Part shown: positions 55,307-64,000 of the stretch, piece after piece | Numbering within the stretch: the stretch's first letter is position 1 | Layout of the letters: each line of letters begins with the position of its first letter | Source: Azorinus chamasolen | Taxonomy: Eukaryota > Mollusca > Bivalvia > Cardiida > Solecurtidae | Length of the DNA: 64,000 nt | Direction of reading: 5' to 3' | NCBI GenBank assembly: GCA_963576725.1 | Contig: OY755239.1 | Location: 62,352,953-62,416,952, forward strand | Notes under the pieces: model-generated | Databases searched by the model: none | What the model saw: the letters and a program-made list of their open reading frames with translations, nothing else | What the model was told of the DNA's origin: nothing | Made by a program: the position numbers and the translations under genes

Positions 55307-55603
55307 AACACATTGCAAGTAGGGACTATCACTTTAAATTCACACTTGTTGACTGGATATAATTCACATTTTACTACTCAACCAGATTCCAAGGATTGAT
55401 TTAACCTCTGGGAAATCATTCAGAGGTATAAAAGACCTCCAAATGGATTACATTTTATGTCTAAGCAAACTTTAATAAATTGTTGATGACATTTTAGAAC
55501 AGTGTGAACAAAAGGCATACCCTTTTTACCCCCAGTATTCCGACACCCTGTCTCAGCTCTGCATGGCTTTGTACAGTTTTGTACATGTAATTCAATTTGG
55601 TAC

Positions 55604-55789
55604 TACAGTAAAACTCCTCTAATGCGACCACTTAATGAATAAACATGGTTGTCATTATAAGCAGGTGGTTGCTTAATGCAGGACAAAAGTAATGCTGCTT
55701 TACTTTTGTCCTACATTAAGCTACCACCTGCATATAACACCAAGAATTATACCTATTTTAGGTGGTCGCATTAGCAGGGTTTTACTGTA
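55604..55789. mobile_element. TA-1 MITE
   Basis: TACAGTAAAACTCCTCTAAT to GCAGGGTTTTACTGTA. Arms AGCAGGTGGTTGCTTAATGC. A TTAA-D core fragment follows at 55815-55885. Confidence 0.85.
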
Positions 55790-55902
55790 TTTTGATAACC
55801 AAGCTGATATAGTAGCCAACAGTATAGACTCTGATCAAACAGCTCCTTCTGGAGTCATTTGATGTGGGGGCTGCACTGTTTATCTAAGTTTGTCTGTCCA
55901 AA

Positions 55903-56115
55903 TATAGTAAAACTTCTCTATAACGGCCACTAAATTGTATTAATTAGTTGGTGTTTAGGGAAGGTGGTTGCTTAAAGCAAGGTGAAAGTAAAACAGAACG
56001 CTCCTATAGGAGCGTTCTGTTTTAACTTTCACCTTGCTTTAAGCAGCCACCTGCCTTTAATACAAAATACTTGATGTACGTAATTTAGTGGCTGTTATAG
56101 AGAGGTTTTCACTGT
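55903..56115. mobile_element. TA-1 MITE
   Basis: TATAGTAAAACTTCTCTATA to TATAGAGAGGTTTTCACTGT. Palindrome AAAACAGAACGCTCCTATAG centred on 56000-56013. Confidence 0.9.
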
Positions 56116-56194
56116 GGTACCAATGTTAAATTTTCAAAGTGAAGTGTCCAATCAGAATGAAGGCTATGGTTTGTAATACAAATTTGAATGGTAG

Positions 56195-57952
56195 TAAGGA
56201 GGTTGCTAGGGTTGTGACAAAGGAAGTTCCAAGAGTAGCCCTGAAGGAAGCTGCAAGGGTAGTGTGGATGGAGGTTGCTAGGGTTGTATGGAAGGAAGTT
56301 GCTAGGGTTGTATGGAAGGAGGTTGCTAGGGTTGTATGGAAGGAGGTTGCTAATGTTGTATGGAAAGGAAGGTGCTAGGGTTGTATGAAAGGAGGTTGAT
56401 AGGGTTGTATGGGAGGAAGTTGCTAGGGTTGTATGGGAGGAAGTTGCTAGGGTTGTATGGAAGAAAGTTGCTAGGGTTGTATGAAAGGAAGTTGCTAGGG
56501 TTGTATGGAAGGAGGTTGCTAGGGTTGTATGGAAGGAAGTTGCTAGGGTTGTATGGAAGGAGGTTGCTAGGGTTGTATGGAAGGAAGTTGCTAGGGTTGT
56601 ATGGAAGGAAGTTGCTAGGGTTGTATGGAAGGAAGTTACTAGGGTTGTATGGAAGGAAGTTGCTAGGGTTGTATGGAAGGAAGTTGCTAGGGTTGTATGG
56701 AAGGAAGTTGCTAGGGTTGTATGGAAGGAAGTTACTAGGGTTGTATGGAAGGAAGTTGCTAGGGTTGTATGGAAGGAGGTTGCTAGGGTTGTATGGAAAG
56801 AGGTTACTAGGGTTGTATGGAAGAAAGTTGCTAGGGTTGTATGGAAGGAGGTTACAAGGGGTTGTGATGGAGGAGATTGCTAGTGTTGTGTGCAAAGAGG
56901 TTACTAGGGATTGTGATGGAGGAGGTTACTAGGGGTTGTGTGGGAGGAGGTTACTAGGGGTTGTGATGAACGAGGTTGCTAGGGTTGTGTGGATGGAGGT
57001 TACTAGGGGTTGTATGGAAGGATGTTGCTAGGGTTGTGATGAAGGAGGTTGCTAGGGGTTGTGGTGAAGGAGGTTGCTAGGGTTGTATGGAAGGAGGTTG
57101 CTAGGGGCTGTGATGAAGGAGGTTGCTAGGGTTGTATGGAAGGAGGTTGCTAGGGGCTGTGATGAAGGATGTTGCTAGGGTTGTATGGAAGGAGGTTGCT
57201 AGGGGTTGTGGTGAAGGAGGTTGCTAGGGTTGTATGGAAGGAGGTTGCTAGGGGCTGTGATGAAGGAGGTTGCTAGGGTTGTATGGAAGGAGGTTGCTAG
57301 GGGCTGTGATGAAGGAGGTTGCTAGGGTTGTATGGAAGGAGGTTGCTAGGGGCTGTGATGAAGGAGGTTGCTAGGGTTGTATGGAAGGATGTTGCTAGGG
57401 TTGTGATGAAGGAGGTTGCTAGGGGTTGTGATGAAGGAGGTTGCTAGGGTTGTATGGAAGGAGGTTGCTAGGGGCTGTGATGAAGGAGGTTGCTAGGGTT
57501 GTATGGAAGGAGGTTGCTAGGGGCTGTGATGAAGGAGGTTGCTAGGGTTGTATGGAAGGAGGTTGCTAGGGGCTGTGATGAAGGAGGTTGCTAGGGTTGT
57601 ATGGAAGGAGGTTGCTAGGGGCTGTGATGAAGGAGGTTGCTAGGGTTGTAGAGAGGGAGGTTACTAGGGGTTGTGATGATGGAGGTTGCTAGGGTTGTAT
57701 GGAAGTAGTTTACAAGGGGTTGTGATGGAGGTTACTAGGGGTTGTGATGAAGGAGGTTGCTAAAATTGTATGGAAAGGGTTGCTATGGATGTATTGAAGG
57801 AGGTTGCTAGGGTTATGTAGAATGAGGTTGCTAGGATTGTGTTGAATGTGGTTGCTAGCGTTGGGTTGAATGTGGTTGCTAGGTTTTGCGGAAGGACATT
57901 GCCATAAATATCTGTTGAAGCAGTTTGCCCTGATTGTGTTGAAGGAGACTTG
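56195..57952. repeat. Minisatellite, 24/25-bp unit
   Basis: Roughly 70 units of GTTGCTAGGGTTGTATGG plus AAGGAG. In the left half (56280-56860) the unit is 24 bp, a multiple of three, so both strands stay open for 180-190 codons. In the right half (about 57070-57640) the 24-bp unit alternates with a 25-bp variant (GTTGCTAGGGGCTGTGATG...), a 49-bp higher-order block that breaks frame. Units decay toward both edges. Confidence 0.9.
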
Positions 57953-58390
57953 CAGGGTGTCAAAATAAACGGAACCCTGTATCAAATGTGTATTTTAACC
58001 AATGTTACCAGACACATTAAAATATAAATATGTACTGTTGTAGATAAGTCATTTGTGTATATGTCTGCCAAATTTCTTATAAAAATATGCATCGGTTTTA
58101 AAGATATGAGTTTTTTAATGAATGCATCTAAAATCTGTTATAACATGATATTCGTTAATCGCATAGTCCATGCCTATATCATGTTTAAGGAGGAGTTTTG
58201 GGTGCTTTCATTAAATGCTGATATCTTAAAAACCAATAAATATGTTCAGACAAAATTTAGAAAACGCATGGCAAAAAGTTGTCTCTACTAAGCTACATGA
58301 GTATTCTTTTAATTCAAGTTAGCAATATTGACAGAAATGGGATAACTTGCAGGTCATAATCCCGGGTTCTGTTATTTTTGGGACACCCTG
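57953..58390. mobile_element. Mariner-type MITE, 438 bp
   Basis: Ends CAGGGTGTCAAAATAAACGG and GTTATTTTTGGGACACCCTG form imperfect inverted repeats with a CAGGGTGTC start, followed by TA on the right. A 79-codon frame (58055-58291) shows no transposase motif. It interrupts the minisatellite. Confidence 0.7.
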
Positions 58391-58640
58391 TAGTTATATT
58401 GAAGTAAGCTACCATGATTCTATTGAAGATGCCTGCCATTGTTCTGGTTGTGCTAAAGGGGGATGTCATGGTTGTCTTGAAGGAGGCTACTATTGTTTTG
58501 ATGAAGGGGGTGCCATTTTAGTGTTGAAGGAAGTTGCCACAGTTGTGTGGAAGGAAGACTTCCATGATTTGTTGAAGGTCGCCATGCAGGTTTTTATAGC
58601 AGAGGGCACAGATGTGTGGAAAGAGGATCTTGTGGCTGTG
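58391..58640. repeat. Degraded outer units of the minisatellite
   Basis: GATGCCTGCCATTGTTCTGG, GGAGGCTACTATTGTTTTGA and GAAGGAAGTTGCCACAGTTG keep the GAAGGAGGYTRCYA pattern at about 30-bp spacing. The open frame 58347-58700 arises from it. Confidence 0.65.
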
Positions 58641-58739
58641 CTTTTATCGGGAAAACTTGTGCAGGAGAATAAAGAAACGGCTAAAAAGAAGTACCTGTAA
58701 CAACTGATTACTCATTGATTGTAAACACATGTGCATTTA

Positions 58740-58984
58740 AGTCCTTTCTCTGTTTAATATTCATGCAAGAAATAATGATATAATGAGTATTAATTAGTTT
58801 GATTTTTATAAGGTAATAGGTAAACGTGAGGTTTTGGTATTGGTAGAAGTGTAAAATCAGATCTATCTTAATTTCATAAGCAAATAGAACAGACCCTGAC
58901 CAGACGGCTCCTTTAGGATCCATCTAATCTTGGTCTACTCTGTTTGCAAAGACATGAAAAAATGTTTACTTGAGGGAAAGGGTT
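58740..58984. mobile_element. TTAA-A MITE
   Basis: AAGTCCTTTCTCTGTTTAAT to GAGGGAAAGGGTTGA. Core CCAGACGGCTCCTTTAGGAT. It ends about 75 bases from the FOCAD exon's donor. Confidence 0.75.
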
Positions 58985-59059
58985 GAAGAAATAATTTGAA
59001 CAAAATAACAAAGGTATATGATGTTTCTATGGCAAATATCAGTTTACTAATCCATTTAC

Positions 59060-59247
59060 CTGGTTTTCTTCATTTTCAATATGTTGTTCCATCAGAGAAA
59101 TCACATCAGAAGCCATTGTGATTGCTGTCTTGTTTGACAGGTCAATAGTACCTGTAGTTGCCATGACATTAATAGATGCCACAGCGACAAAGCCAACAGT
59201 TACAGGTGACAAGGTTTTCGCATGAGATGACATCAAAATAGTTCTCG
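59060..59247 (-). CDS. FOCAD: Focadhesin homologue, internal exon (second in window)
   Basis: A 188-nt exon: two bases completing a threonine codon, then 62 codons, ending in phase 0. The acceptor is TTCTTTACTTTCAG and the donor CAG|GTAAAT. It encodes helices including TLSPVTVGFVAVASINVMAT and ASDVISLMEQHIENEENQ. Recalled human FOCAD has SSLLLVMPILQILSSTALED and ALNLLEMIQQE in the same order (about residues 345-390). The upstream exon 62181-62268 ends with a single A, so ACG (Thr) is restored across the 2.9-kb intron. HEAT-type alpha-helical content is plain; no catalytic motif is expected. An internal ATG pair could mislead a gene finder into calling a start here. Confidence 0.85.
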
Positions 59248-59273
59248 CTGAAAGTAAAGAAATGAGTATAATA

Positions 59274-59705
59274 GAGCTTCAGTGATAGATAAACATGCAA
59301 ATATATACTCAAGTACTAAAATCATCATTTTTCAACCAAACCCTATGTTGTGACCACTCTTTAGAATTGTCTCTTCGAGACAATTCTAAAGAGTGGTCAC
59401 AACATAGGGTTCTTTGAGACAATTCTAAAGAATGGTCACAACATAGGGTTTGGTGGAGAAATAAAGAAGTTTTGATACTTATTTTGACGTCCAGTTTAGA
59501 GAGGTTTTACTATACTTTATTCAGAGCTCCAGATAAGATGTGTAAATAAATTAATTAATTTCAGGAATAACTTCTTTATTTCTCCACCAAACCCTATACT
59601 GTGACCATTCTTTAGAATGGTCTCAAAGAGACGATTCTAAAGAGTGGCACAGTAATGGGATTGGTGGAGAAATGAAGATTTTAGTATTTGTGTACACACC
59701 TTTAT
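59274..59705. mobile_element. Two HP-1 elements head to head
   Basis: Copy 1 (59274-59470) has AACCCTATGTTGTGACCACT around TCTCTTCGAGA, with its right arm present twice (59380-59412 and 59420-59450). Copy 2 (59525-59705) is CTCCACCAAACCCTATACTG and complement. A TA-1 right end (AGTTTAGAGAGGTTTTACTA) lies between. Confidence 0.75.
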
Positions 59706-59726
59706 CTGTAGCTCTGCTTTATAGGA

Positions 59727-60222
59727 AACTAGAAAGTTGTGTCTGTAAGACACAGTGATGCCCCATGTAGGTGCTTGCCTAGCTGCACGTAAAATTTCCA
59801 AGTCATTTGACCTTGACCTTGGGCTTGTGGACAGCATGGGCTGGGTGTGCAATGAAAGTATGGATGGTGTTTAATGTGTATATGCAATTCTATGGCAATA
59901 GCTAAAGTGGTTAGTGAGATATAAGAATGAAAAAACTGTGACAAAAAACTGCACGTAAATCTGACAACCAACTGCACATAAAATTTCTAAGTCATTTGAG
60001 CTCGACCTTGGGCTTGCTGGCAGCATGGGTGGGGTGCCAAATGATAGCACATATGGTAATTGATGTGTATGTGAAGTTTCATGTGTATAAGTGTAGAAAT
60101 TACTGACTTATAACACTTGAAAAACTGTGACAACCAACTGCACCTAAAAGCGTGACACACGGACAGACGGACGGACATGTGTAAAACATAATGCCCCCTG
60201 ACTATCGTCAACGGGGGCATAG
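59727..60222 (+). mobile_element. HINE VI
   Basis: Starts AACTAGAAAGTTGTGTCTGT. The 5' motif ATGCCCC (59758-59764) is complementary to GGGGCAT (60214-60220) in the hairpin ATGCCCCCTGACTATCGTCA. Two units of AAATTTCCAAGTCATTTGAC / TTGGGCTTG follow, then GGACAGACGGACGGAC. Confidence 0.8.
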
Positions 60223-60796
60223 AAAGCATCAAACGGTATGTCTATCAGACAAAGGGTTTATCTATTGTCTAGTTTAGACAAAACTCAGATATTGTAAATA
60301 ATTCTCCAAGGACCCCTGGGAGATGATCTTCAGAAGTTTATCAATAATTCAATTCAACAAACTTCATAATCACTGGTTCTTAATTTTCATTAAATTCTAA
60401 ACAAAGGCATCAATGACAATGTGTTGCTAATGCTTGGCTGTCGAGAAAATCTGCAGCAAATCTGTCCATATGCTTTTATAATGAAACATACAATAGGCTA
60501 GGTCTGAAGATGTTGAAATTGACTCTGGTTAAATTACTTGTTTGCATGCTAGCTAGCTGGAGGCAATTTTGTGATTATCTATGCAGACAGTCTTGGTCCA
60601 GAAAAGAAGGCAATTATCTTGGCATCTCATCAGGATCCAAATGTTTCTGACACTCTGATCACAGAATTTGAGGAAGAATGTTTACAGGAACATATGTGTC
60701 ACCTGCCAGTGACACAAAAGAAATTGAGACAGGCTACATCAACATTTTATAAAGACCACAGTATTACATGTTGCAGATTACATCTACTTAGCCTGC
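60223..60796. other. Intronic stretch with a TTAA-E remnant
   Basis: 60540-60660 has TGCATGCTAGCTAGCTGGAG and GCATCTCATCAGGATCCAAA. 60681-60720 is a HINE V-like AACATATGTGTCACCTG. The open frame 60571-60942 spans these and TA-2, so it is not a gene. Confidence 0.5.
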
Positions 60797-61161
60797 TACA
60801 GTGCTCCCTCCCTACAACGGCCCTCTCAATAATAATTCCCTCCTTACAACAACGCATGTCACTGTTTCCTAAACAACAAGGCTCCAGAAACAACTTTTTC
60901 CATCGTATTTTCTTTATGCCTCCATCAAATCCTATGTTGTGACCACTCTTTAGAATCGTCACTTTGTGATGATTCTAAAGAGTGGTCACAACATTGGGAT
61001 TGATTGAGGCATAACGGTTTTAGTTCTCGAAATACACCATATCTGGGGATCTGCAAACAAGCTAATTATGTTTGATTTTCCCTCCCTATAACAACTCCCT
61101 CTGAACAACACACACAATCCTCGTATCCTAGAGGGTGTCGATGAAGAGAGGGAGCACTGTA
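60797..61161. mobile_element. TA-2 MITE, 365 bp
   Basis: TACAGTGCTCCCTCCCTACA to GAAGAGAGGGAGCACTGTA, better preserved at the right end than the 5276 copy. Hairpin loop TCACTTTGTGA is identical. Confidence 0.9.
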
Positions 61162-61166
61162 TGTGT

Positions 61167-61331
61167 TAACCTTCCACTACAAAAATATGCCTTTGAAAAC
61201 AGAGTAGACCCAGATCAGATGGCTCCTATAGGAGCCATCTGATCAGGGTCTGCTCTATTTGCTTGTGGAATAATATAGATCCGATTCTACATTTTCTTCC
61301 AAAGCCAAAAAATTCTGTGTTCATATGGCAT
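61167..61331. mobile_element. TTAA-A left part, cut by a HINE
   Basis: TTAACCTTCCACTACAAAAA, with the perfect core GATCAGATGGCTCCTATAGG (centre 61222-61235), to TGTTCATATGGCATTA. Confidence 0.8.
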
Positions 61332-62042
61332 TACAAGAGGACCATGATGGCCCTATATCGCTCACCTGTGAATAGAGATGAACCAGTCACAGCCATCACA
61401 GAAAATGAAGATTGTATTGCCGTTGTAGTTTTACATTTTTCAACTGAAGATTATTCTATTTCTTCCAAATGTATAGTAGTAAACAATTCTCAATATGGTC
61501 ACTCGGGAGACTATTCCTACCAAATATCATTCACATTGGACCTACTGTTTGGAGAAGAGTTTTCCTCAAAGTCGACTAAGAAATTTTAGCCCGTCCCTGG
61601 CAGCCATATTTTTTTTAGATAACAGTATGGTATAAAGGGTCACCACCAGGAGATTTAACTCCTTAGCTAAATGCCATCCAAATTGGACAACTGATTTTGG
61701 AGAAGATGCGTTTAAAATTTTCCATATAGACATGTAATAAATATTAAGGTAGAGGGTTGTCAGAGGACTATTCTTACCAAATATCAATTGGACCATCAGT
61801 TTTGGAGATTTAAAAGTTTTCCATACAGACATATAAGGAAAATTAGTGCCACCCCTGGTGGCCATGTTGGTTTTTTCTTTAGACATCAGTACGGTTACTG
61901 AATATAATATACATATATAATTTGCAATTTTGGTAGAGAGGTACCAGAAGACTATATTCTTACCAAATATCATTAAAATTGGACCACCAGGTTTGGAAAA
62001 GAAGATTTTTCCCAATTAGACAAATAAGGAAAGCGGACAAAT
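61332..62042 (+). mobile_element. HINE IV-type copy without 3' end
   Basis: Starts ACAAGAGGACCATGATGGCC, with GCTCACCTGTG at about 61359. Four diverged units (CCAAATATCATTAAAATTGG, CAGTTTTGGAGA, CCTGGTGGCCATGTTGG). It stops where the duplicated exon-border segment begins; the hairpin is missing. Confidence 0.65.
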
Positions 62043-62201
62043 ATTTTTTCCAAACAAAAATTATACATAGGAAAGGTCAAAGGAAGGTTTTTATTATCTT
62101 ACTTATGTTAAGCAGAAGAATTTTTTTTCCGAAAACAAAAATACATAGAAATAATCCAAGTAATGTTTTTATTATCTTACTTATGTTAAGCAGAACTCCG
62201 C
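62043..62201. repeat. 78-bp tandem duplication across a FOCAD splice donor
   Basis: TTTTTATTATCTTACTTATG then TTAAGCAGAA occurs at about 62091 and again at about 62169, 78 bases apart. Upstream homology (AACAAAAATTATACATAG versus AACAAAAATACATAG) makes the whole block one diverged tandem duplication. On the minus strand each copy contains the exon end CTTAACATAA followed by GTAAGA. Confidence 0.85.
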
Positions 62202-62268
62202 TGTCAGCAGGATAGGCTTCCAGAAGTATCTGTGTAACAATGGCAATGATGACTGGCTGGACTAGCAC
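62181..62268 (-). CDS. FOCAD: Focadhesin homologue, internal exon (first in window)
   Basis: An 88-nt exon starting in phase 0 after the acceptor ATGTTTCAG and ending one base into a codon before the donor GTAAGA. It encodes VQPVIIAIVTQILLEAYPAD and SGVLLNI. Recalled human FOCAD has VELVIIGIALLLLQTPAS and ILNLALKLLS from about residue 306, giving the anchor for collinearity of the five exons. Focadhesin is a large alpha-solenoid protein found at focal adhesions with vinculin; in vertebrates it is reported to stabilise the SKI mRNA-surveillance complex. An in-frame second donor 78 bases downstream is described separately. Upstream coding exons were not seen between 62268 and 64000. Confidence 0.85.
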
Positions 62269-62329
62269 CTGAAACATATAAAACTAACTGGTATAATGGC
62301 AAAGCTTAACCCAACTTAACACGTTAATC

Positions 62330-62517
62330 TCATACAGAGCTACAGATAAAGGTGCATGCCCAACTACTAAAAATCTTCATTTCTCCATCAAACCCTATAC
62401 TGTGACCACTCTTTAGAATCGTCTCGAAGAGATGATTCTAGAGAGTGGTCACAGTATATGATTTGTGGAGATATAAACAAGGTATTCTTAAAAATGTTTA
62501 TCTTATCTGGAGTTCTG
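62330..62517. mobile_element. HP-1 element
   Basis: CAGAGCTACAGATAAAGGTG to TCTTATCTGGAGTTCTG. Hairpin AAACCCTATACTGTGACCAC around TCTCGAAGAGA. Followed by a TTAA-A portion (62520-62688) with core CCACTCCTATAGGAGTCATC. Confidence 0.75.
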
Positions 62518-62689
62518 TCCATAAATATGCCTTTTATGCTTTTACAAACAGAGTAGATGCAGATCAGACCACTCCTATAGGAGTCATCTGATACGGGTCT
62601 GCTCTGTTTGTTTATGGAATAATATAGATGTGATTCTATAGTTTCTGCTTTGGCAAAACTTTCATGGTTAATATGCCATATTAAAAACA

Positions 62690-63480
62690 AGAGTGCCAGT
62701 GGGCACAATATACGCCCGTCGGGGTCTTGTTCAACATAAACTGGGGTTAACGTATTTGCTGAACTCAAATTCTAAGCCCAATTTTGTGACCAAGTTTCAA
62801 GGTTGTAAATAGGCATACTTTAACAAAAAACCTTAACCAAAAATTCTAAATATAAAAGTGCCATAATTGTGTCTAAATGCTTGACAGAATTACATTGTAT
62901 TTACTCTTGCCTACAGATGAAGCTTCTGATGGTAACAAATGTTTCAAGTTTAAAAGCTTTATCTGGAAGGGTTATGTAAATAAGTGGACTTTAACCAAAA
63001 CTTTAACCAAAAATTCCAAGCTAAAAAGCGTCATAATTATGTCAAAATGTTAGACAGAGTTCTGTACTCTTGCCTACAGGTGAAGCTTGTGATGGTGAAC
63101 AAGTGCTCCAAGTTTAAAAGCTTTATTTCAAAGGGTTATGTAAATAAGTGGACTTTAACCAAAACCTTACCCAAAAATTCTAAGTTAAAAAGGGGCATAA
63201 CTCGGTCAAAATGCTTGACAGAGTTATGTACTCTTGCCTACAGGTGCAAGTTATGATGGTTAACAAGTGTTCCAAGTTTAAAAGCTTTATCTCAAAGGGT
63301 TATGTAAATAAATGGACTTTAACAATTCTAAGTTAAAAAGGGGCATAATTCAGTAAAAATGCTTGACAGAGTTATTTACTCTTGCCTACTGGTGAAGGTT
63401 GTGACGGTGAACAAGTGTTCCAAGTTTCAAAGCTTTATCACAAAGTGTTATGTAAATAAGTGGACTAAAATGTTCCACAT
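62690..63480 (+). mobile_element. HINE with type I-like 5' end and type II-like core
   Basis: Starts ACAAGAGTGCCAGTGGGCAC with ATACGCCCGTC. Four to five units of CTTGCCTACAGATGAAGCTT / TTTAAAAGCTTTATC follow, the same unit as at 33354. No microsatellite or hairpin; it ends against the CAGGGCTTTCCCCAGGCCC sequence. Confidence 0.65.
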
Positions 63481-63863
63481 AAATTGAGGTTAACATTTTC
63501 AGGGCTTTCCCCAGGCCCTTTTCGCATGACGGGCCCGACATTCTATCTTTGTCGGTGGCGAAAATCCGACACCCCTTAATTTCTCCGACATGTTAAAATT
63601 CTCGAGCCGACGCCCTTTCAAACGTGTTTGTTTATATGTCATTTTAAGTGACAAGTATACACACAGACAGACTTCCCCTGGTGTTGCAGTGTCTCAAGCT
63701 ATTAGCCAACACCCGCAGCGCGTGCCGTACGCATGGCTGATTGCATGTCGCGTGTAAACAATTAACCGCTGAAGCAGTTCAGAGGTGCGATACGGTTAAA
63801 CGAACAAACAATTCAGCCCATTGAGAAGAAGGTTCCAGAAAGTCAAACCAACAAAAACAACGA

Positions 63864-63924
63864 ATGTCGGGAGCGGACACGAAATCGGGGAAAAACATTC
63901 GCGGGCTCACTGAAAGTTCAAAGC
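63864..63924 (+). CDS. Possible first coding exon of an unrecognised gene
   Basis: ATG at 63864, then 20 codons (starting MSGADTKSGKNIRGL) to a strong donor, AAGC|GTAAGT. The preceding 380 bases are more GC-rich than the rest of the window and contain CCCAGGCCCTTTTCGCATGA and CCGACA motifs. It could be a promoter and first exon of a nested gene or of a domesticated-transposon gene. The partner exons would be beyond the window, so support is limited to one start and one splice site. Confidence 0.25.
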
Positions 63925-64000
63925 GTAAGTTTGTCTTATATAGGCTACCGATTTTAAAACTGTAATTGGACTAATTACGTGGACTCCAGTTGAATTTGTT

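Noticed and set aside
56350..56932. Long open frames on both strands (181 and 190 codons)
   Set aside because: They come from a 24-bp minisatellite whose unit is a multiple of three; the product is pure repeat on both strands.
58055..58291. 79-codon frame inside the mariner-type MITE
   Set aside because: No DDE/D transposase motif and the element is only 438 bp, so treated as non-coding filler.
59060..59247. Polycystin/REJ or adhesion-GPCR GAIN helical region
   Set aside because: First impression from the alternating helical pattern. Adding exons 25069 and 13400 gave a gap-free order match to FOCAD, which explains all five exons better.
60571..60942. 123-codon frame
   Set aside because: It crosses from a TTAA-E remnant through a HINE V-like piece into TA-2, so it is a chance frame over repeats.

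Overview
The window is eukaryotic, AT-rich and very repeat-dense. It is most likely bivalve-mollusc DNA: it carries many pearl/HINE-type elements (tandem cores rich in AGGTCA, then ACGG/ACAG microsatellite, then a terminal hairpin), dense TTAA-flanked miniature elements, and a mollusc-style tRNA-derived SINE. No bacterial operon, rRNA gene or CRISPR array is visible.

One protein gene can be supported with confidence. Five minus-strand exons (62181-62268, 59060-59247, 42369-42514, 25069-25195, 13400-13504) have canonical splice sites and fully compatible phases. They join into 218 codons. From memory, these codons align without gaps to about residues 305-520 of human focadhesin (FOCAD, about 1,800 residues). 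The window is therefore mostly four introns of about 2.9, 16.5, 17.2 and 11.6 kb, plus parts of two more. The first exons lie beyond 64000 and the later ones before position 1. Two weaker coding candidates lie on the + strand (14748-14973 and 63864-63924), and a decayed BED-finger/hAT-like transposase start is on the - strand (12841-12966).

Repeat families, named here for use in the entries. TTAA-A to TTAA-E are piggyBac-like miniature elements bounded by TTAA, with ends of the form TTAACCC...GGGTTAA. A has the core GATCAGACGGCTCC and arms GCAAACAGAG. B has arms CCATTGTGATAAATAGAGC. C starts TTAACCCTTCGCTTGC. D has arms AAACAGTGTAGACCC. E has the core CAGTTTGGATCC. TA-1 elements begin TACAGTAAAACC and contain the palindrome arms GCAGGTGGTRGCTTAATGCA. 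TA-2 elements begin TACAGTGCTCCCTC. HP-1 is a hairpin element with arms AACCCTATGTTGTGACCACT. HINE elements (types I-VIII here) are Helentron-associated or pearl-like, and all lie in + orientation.

Layout: 1-7.5 kb MITE swarm with HINE I and V; 7.8-10.9 kb three HINEs nested inside one another; 11-13.4 kb transposase remnant, then FOCAD exon; 13.5-17.5 kb MITEs and a minisatellite; 17.7-19.3 kb a foldback-like element with a 9-bp target duplication; 19.6-24.9 kb stacked HINEs, including estrogen-response-element-like palindromes; 25-42 kb FOCAD exon, HINE II and IV arrays and MITEs; 42.4-59 kb FOCAD exon, more arrays, SINE, large inverted repeats and a 24-bp minisatellite; 59-64 kb two FOCAD exons, one with a duplicated in-frame splice donor.

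The most notable observations are the shared palindromic core GCTCCTATAGGAGC in otherwise unrelated MITE families, the covariation between the 5' motif and the 3' hairpin arm across HINE families, the foldback-like element, and the duplicated FOCAD splice donor. Boundaries of degenerate repeats are good to about 5-20 bases.
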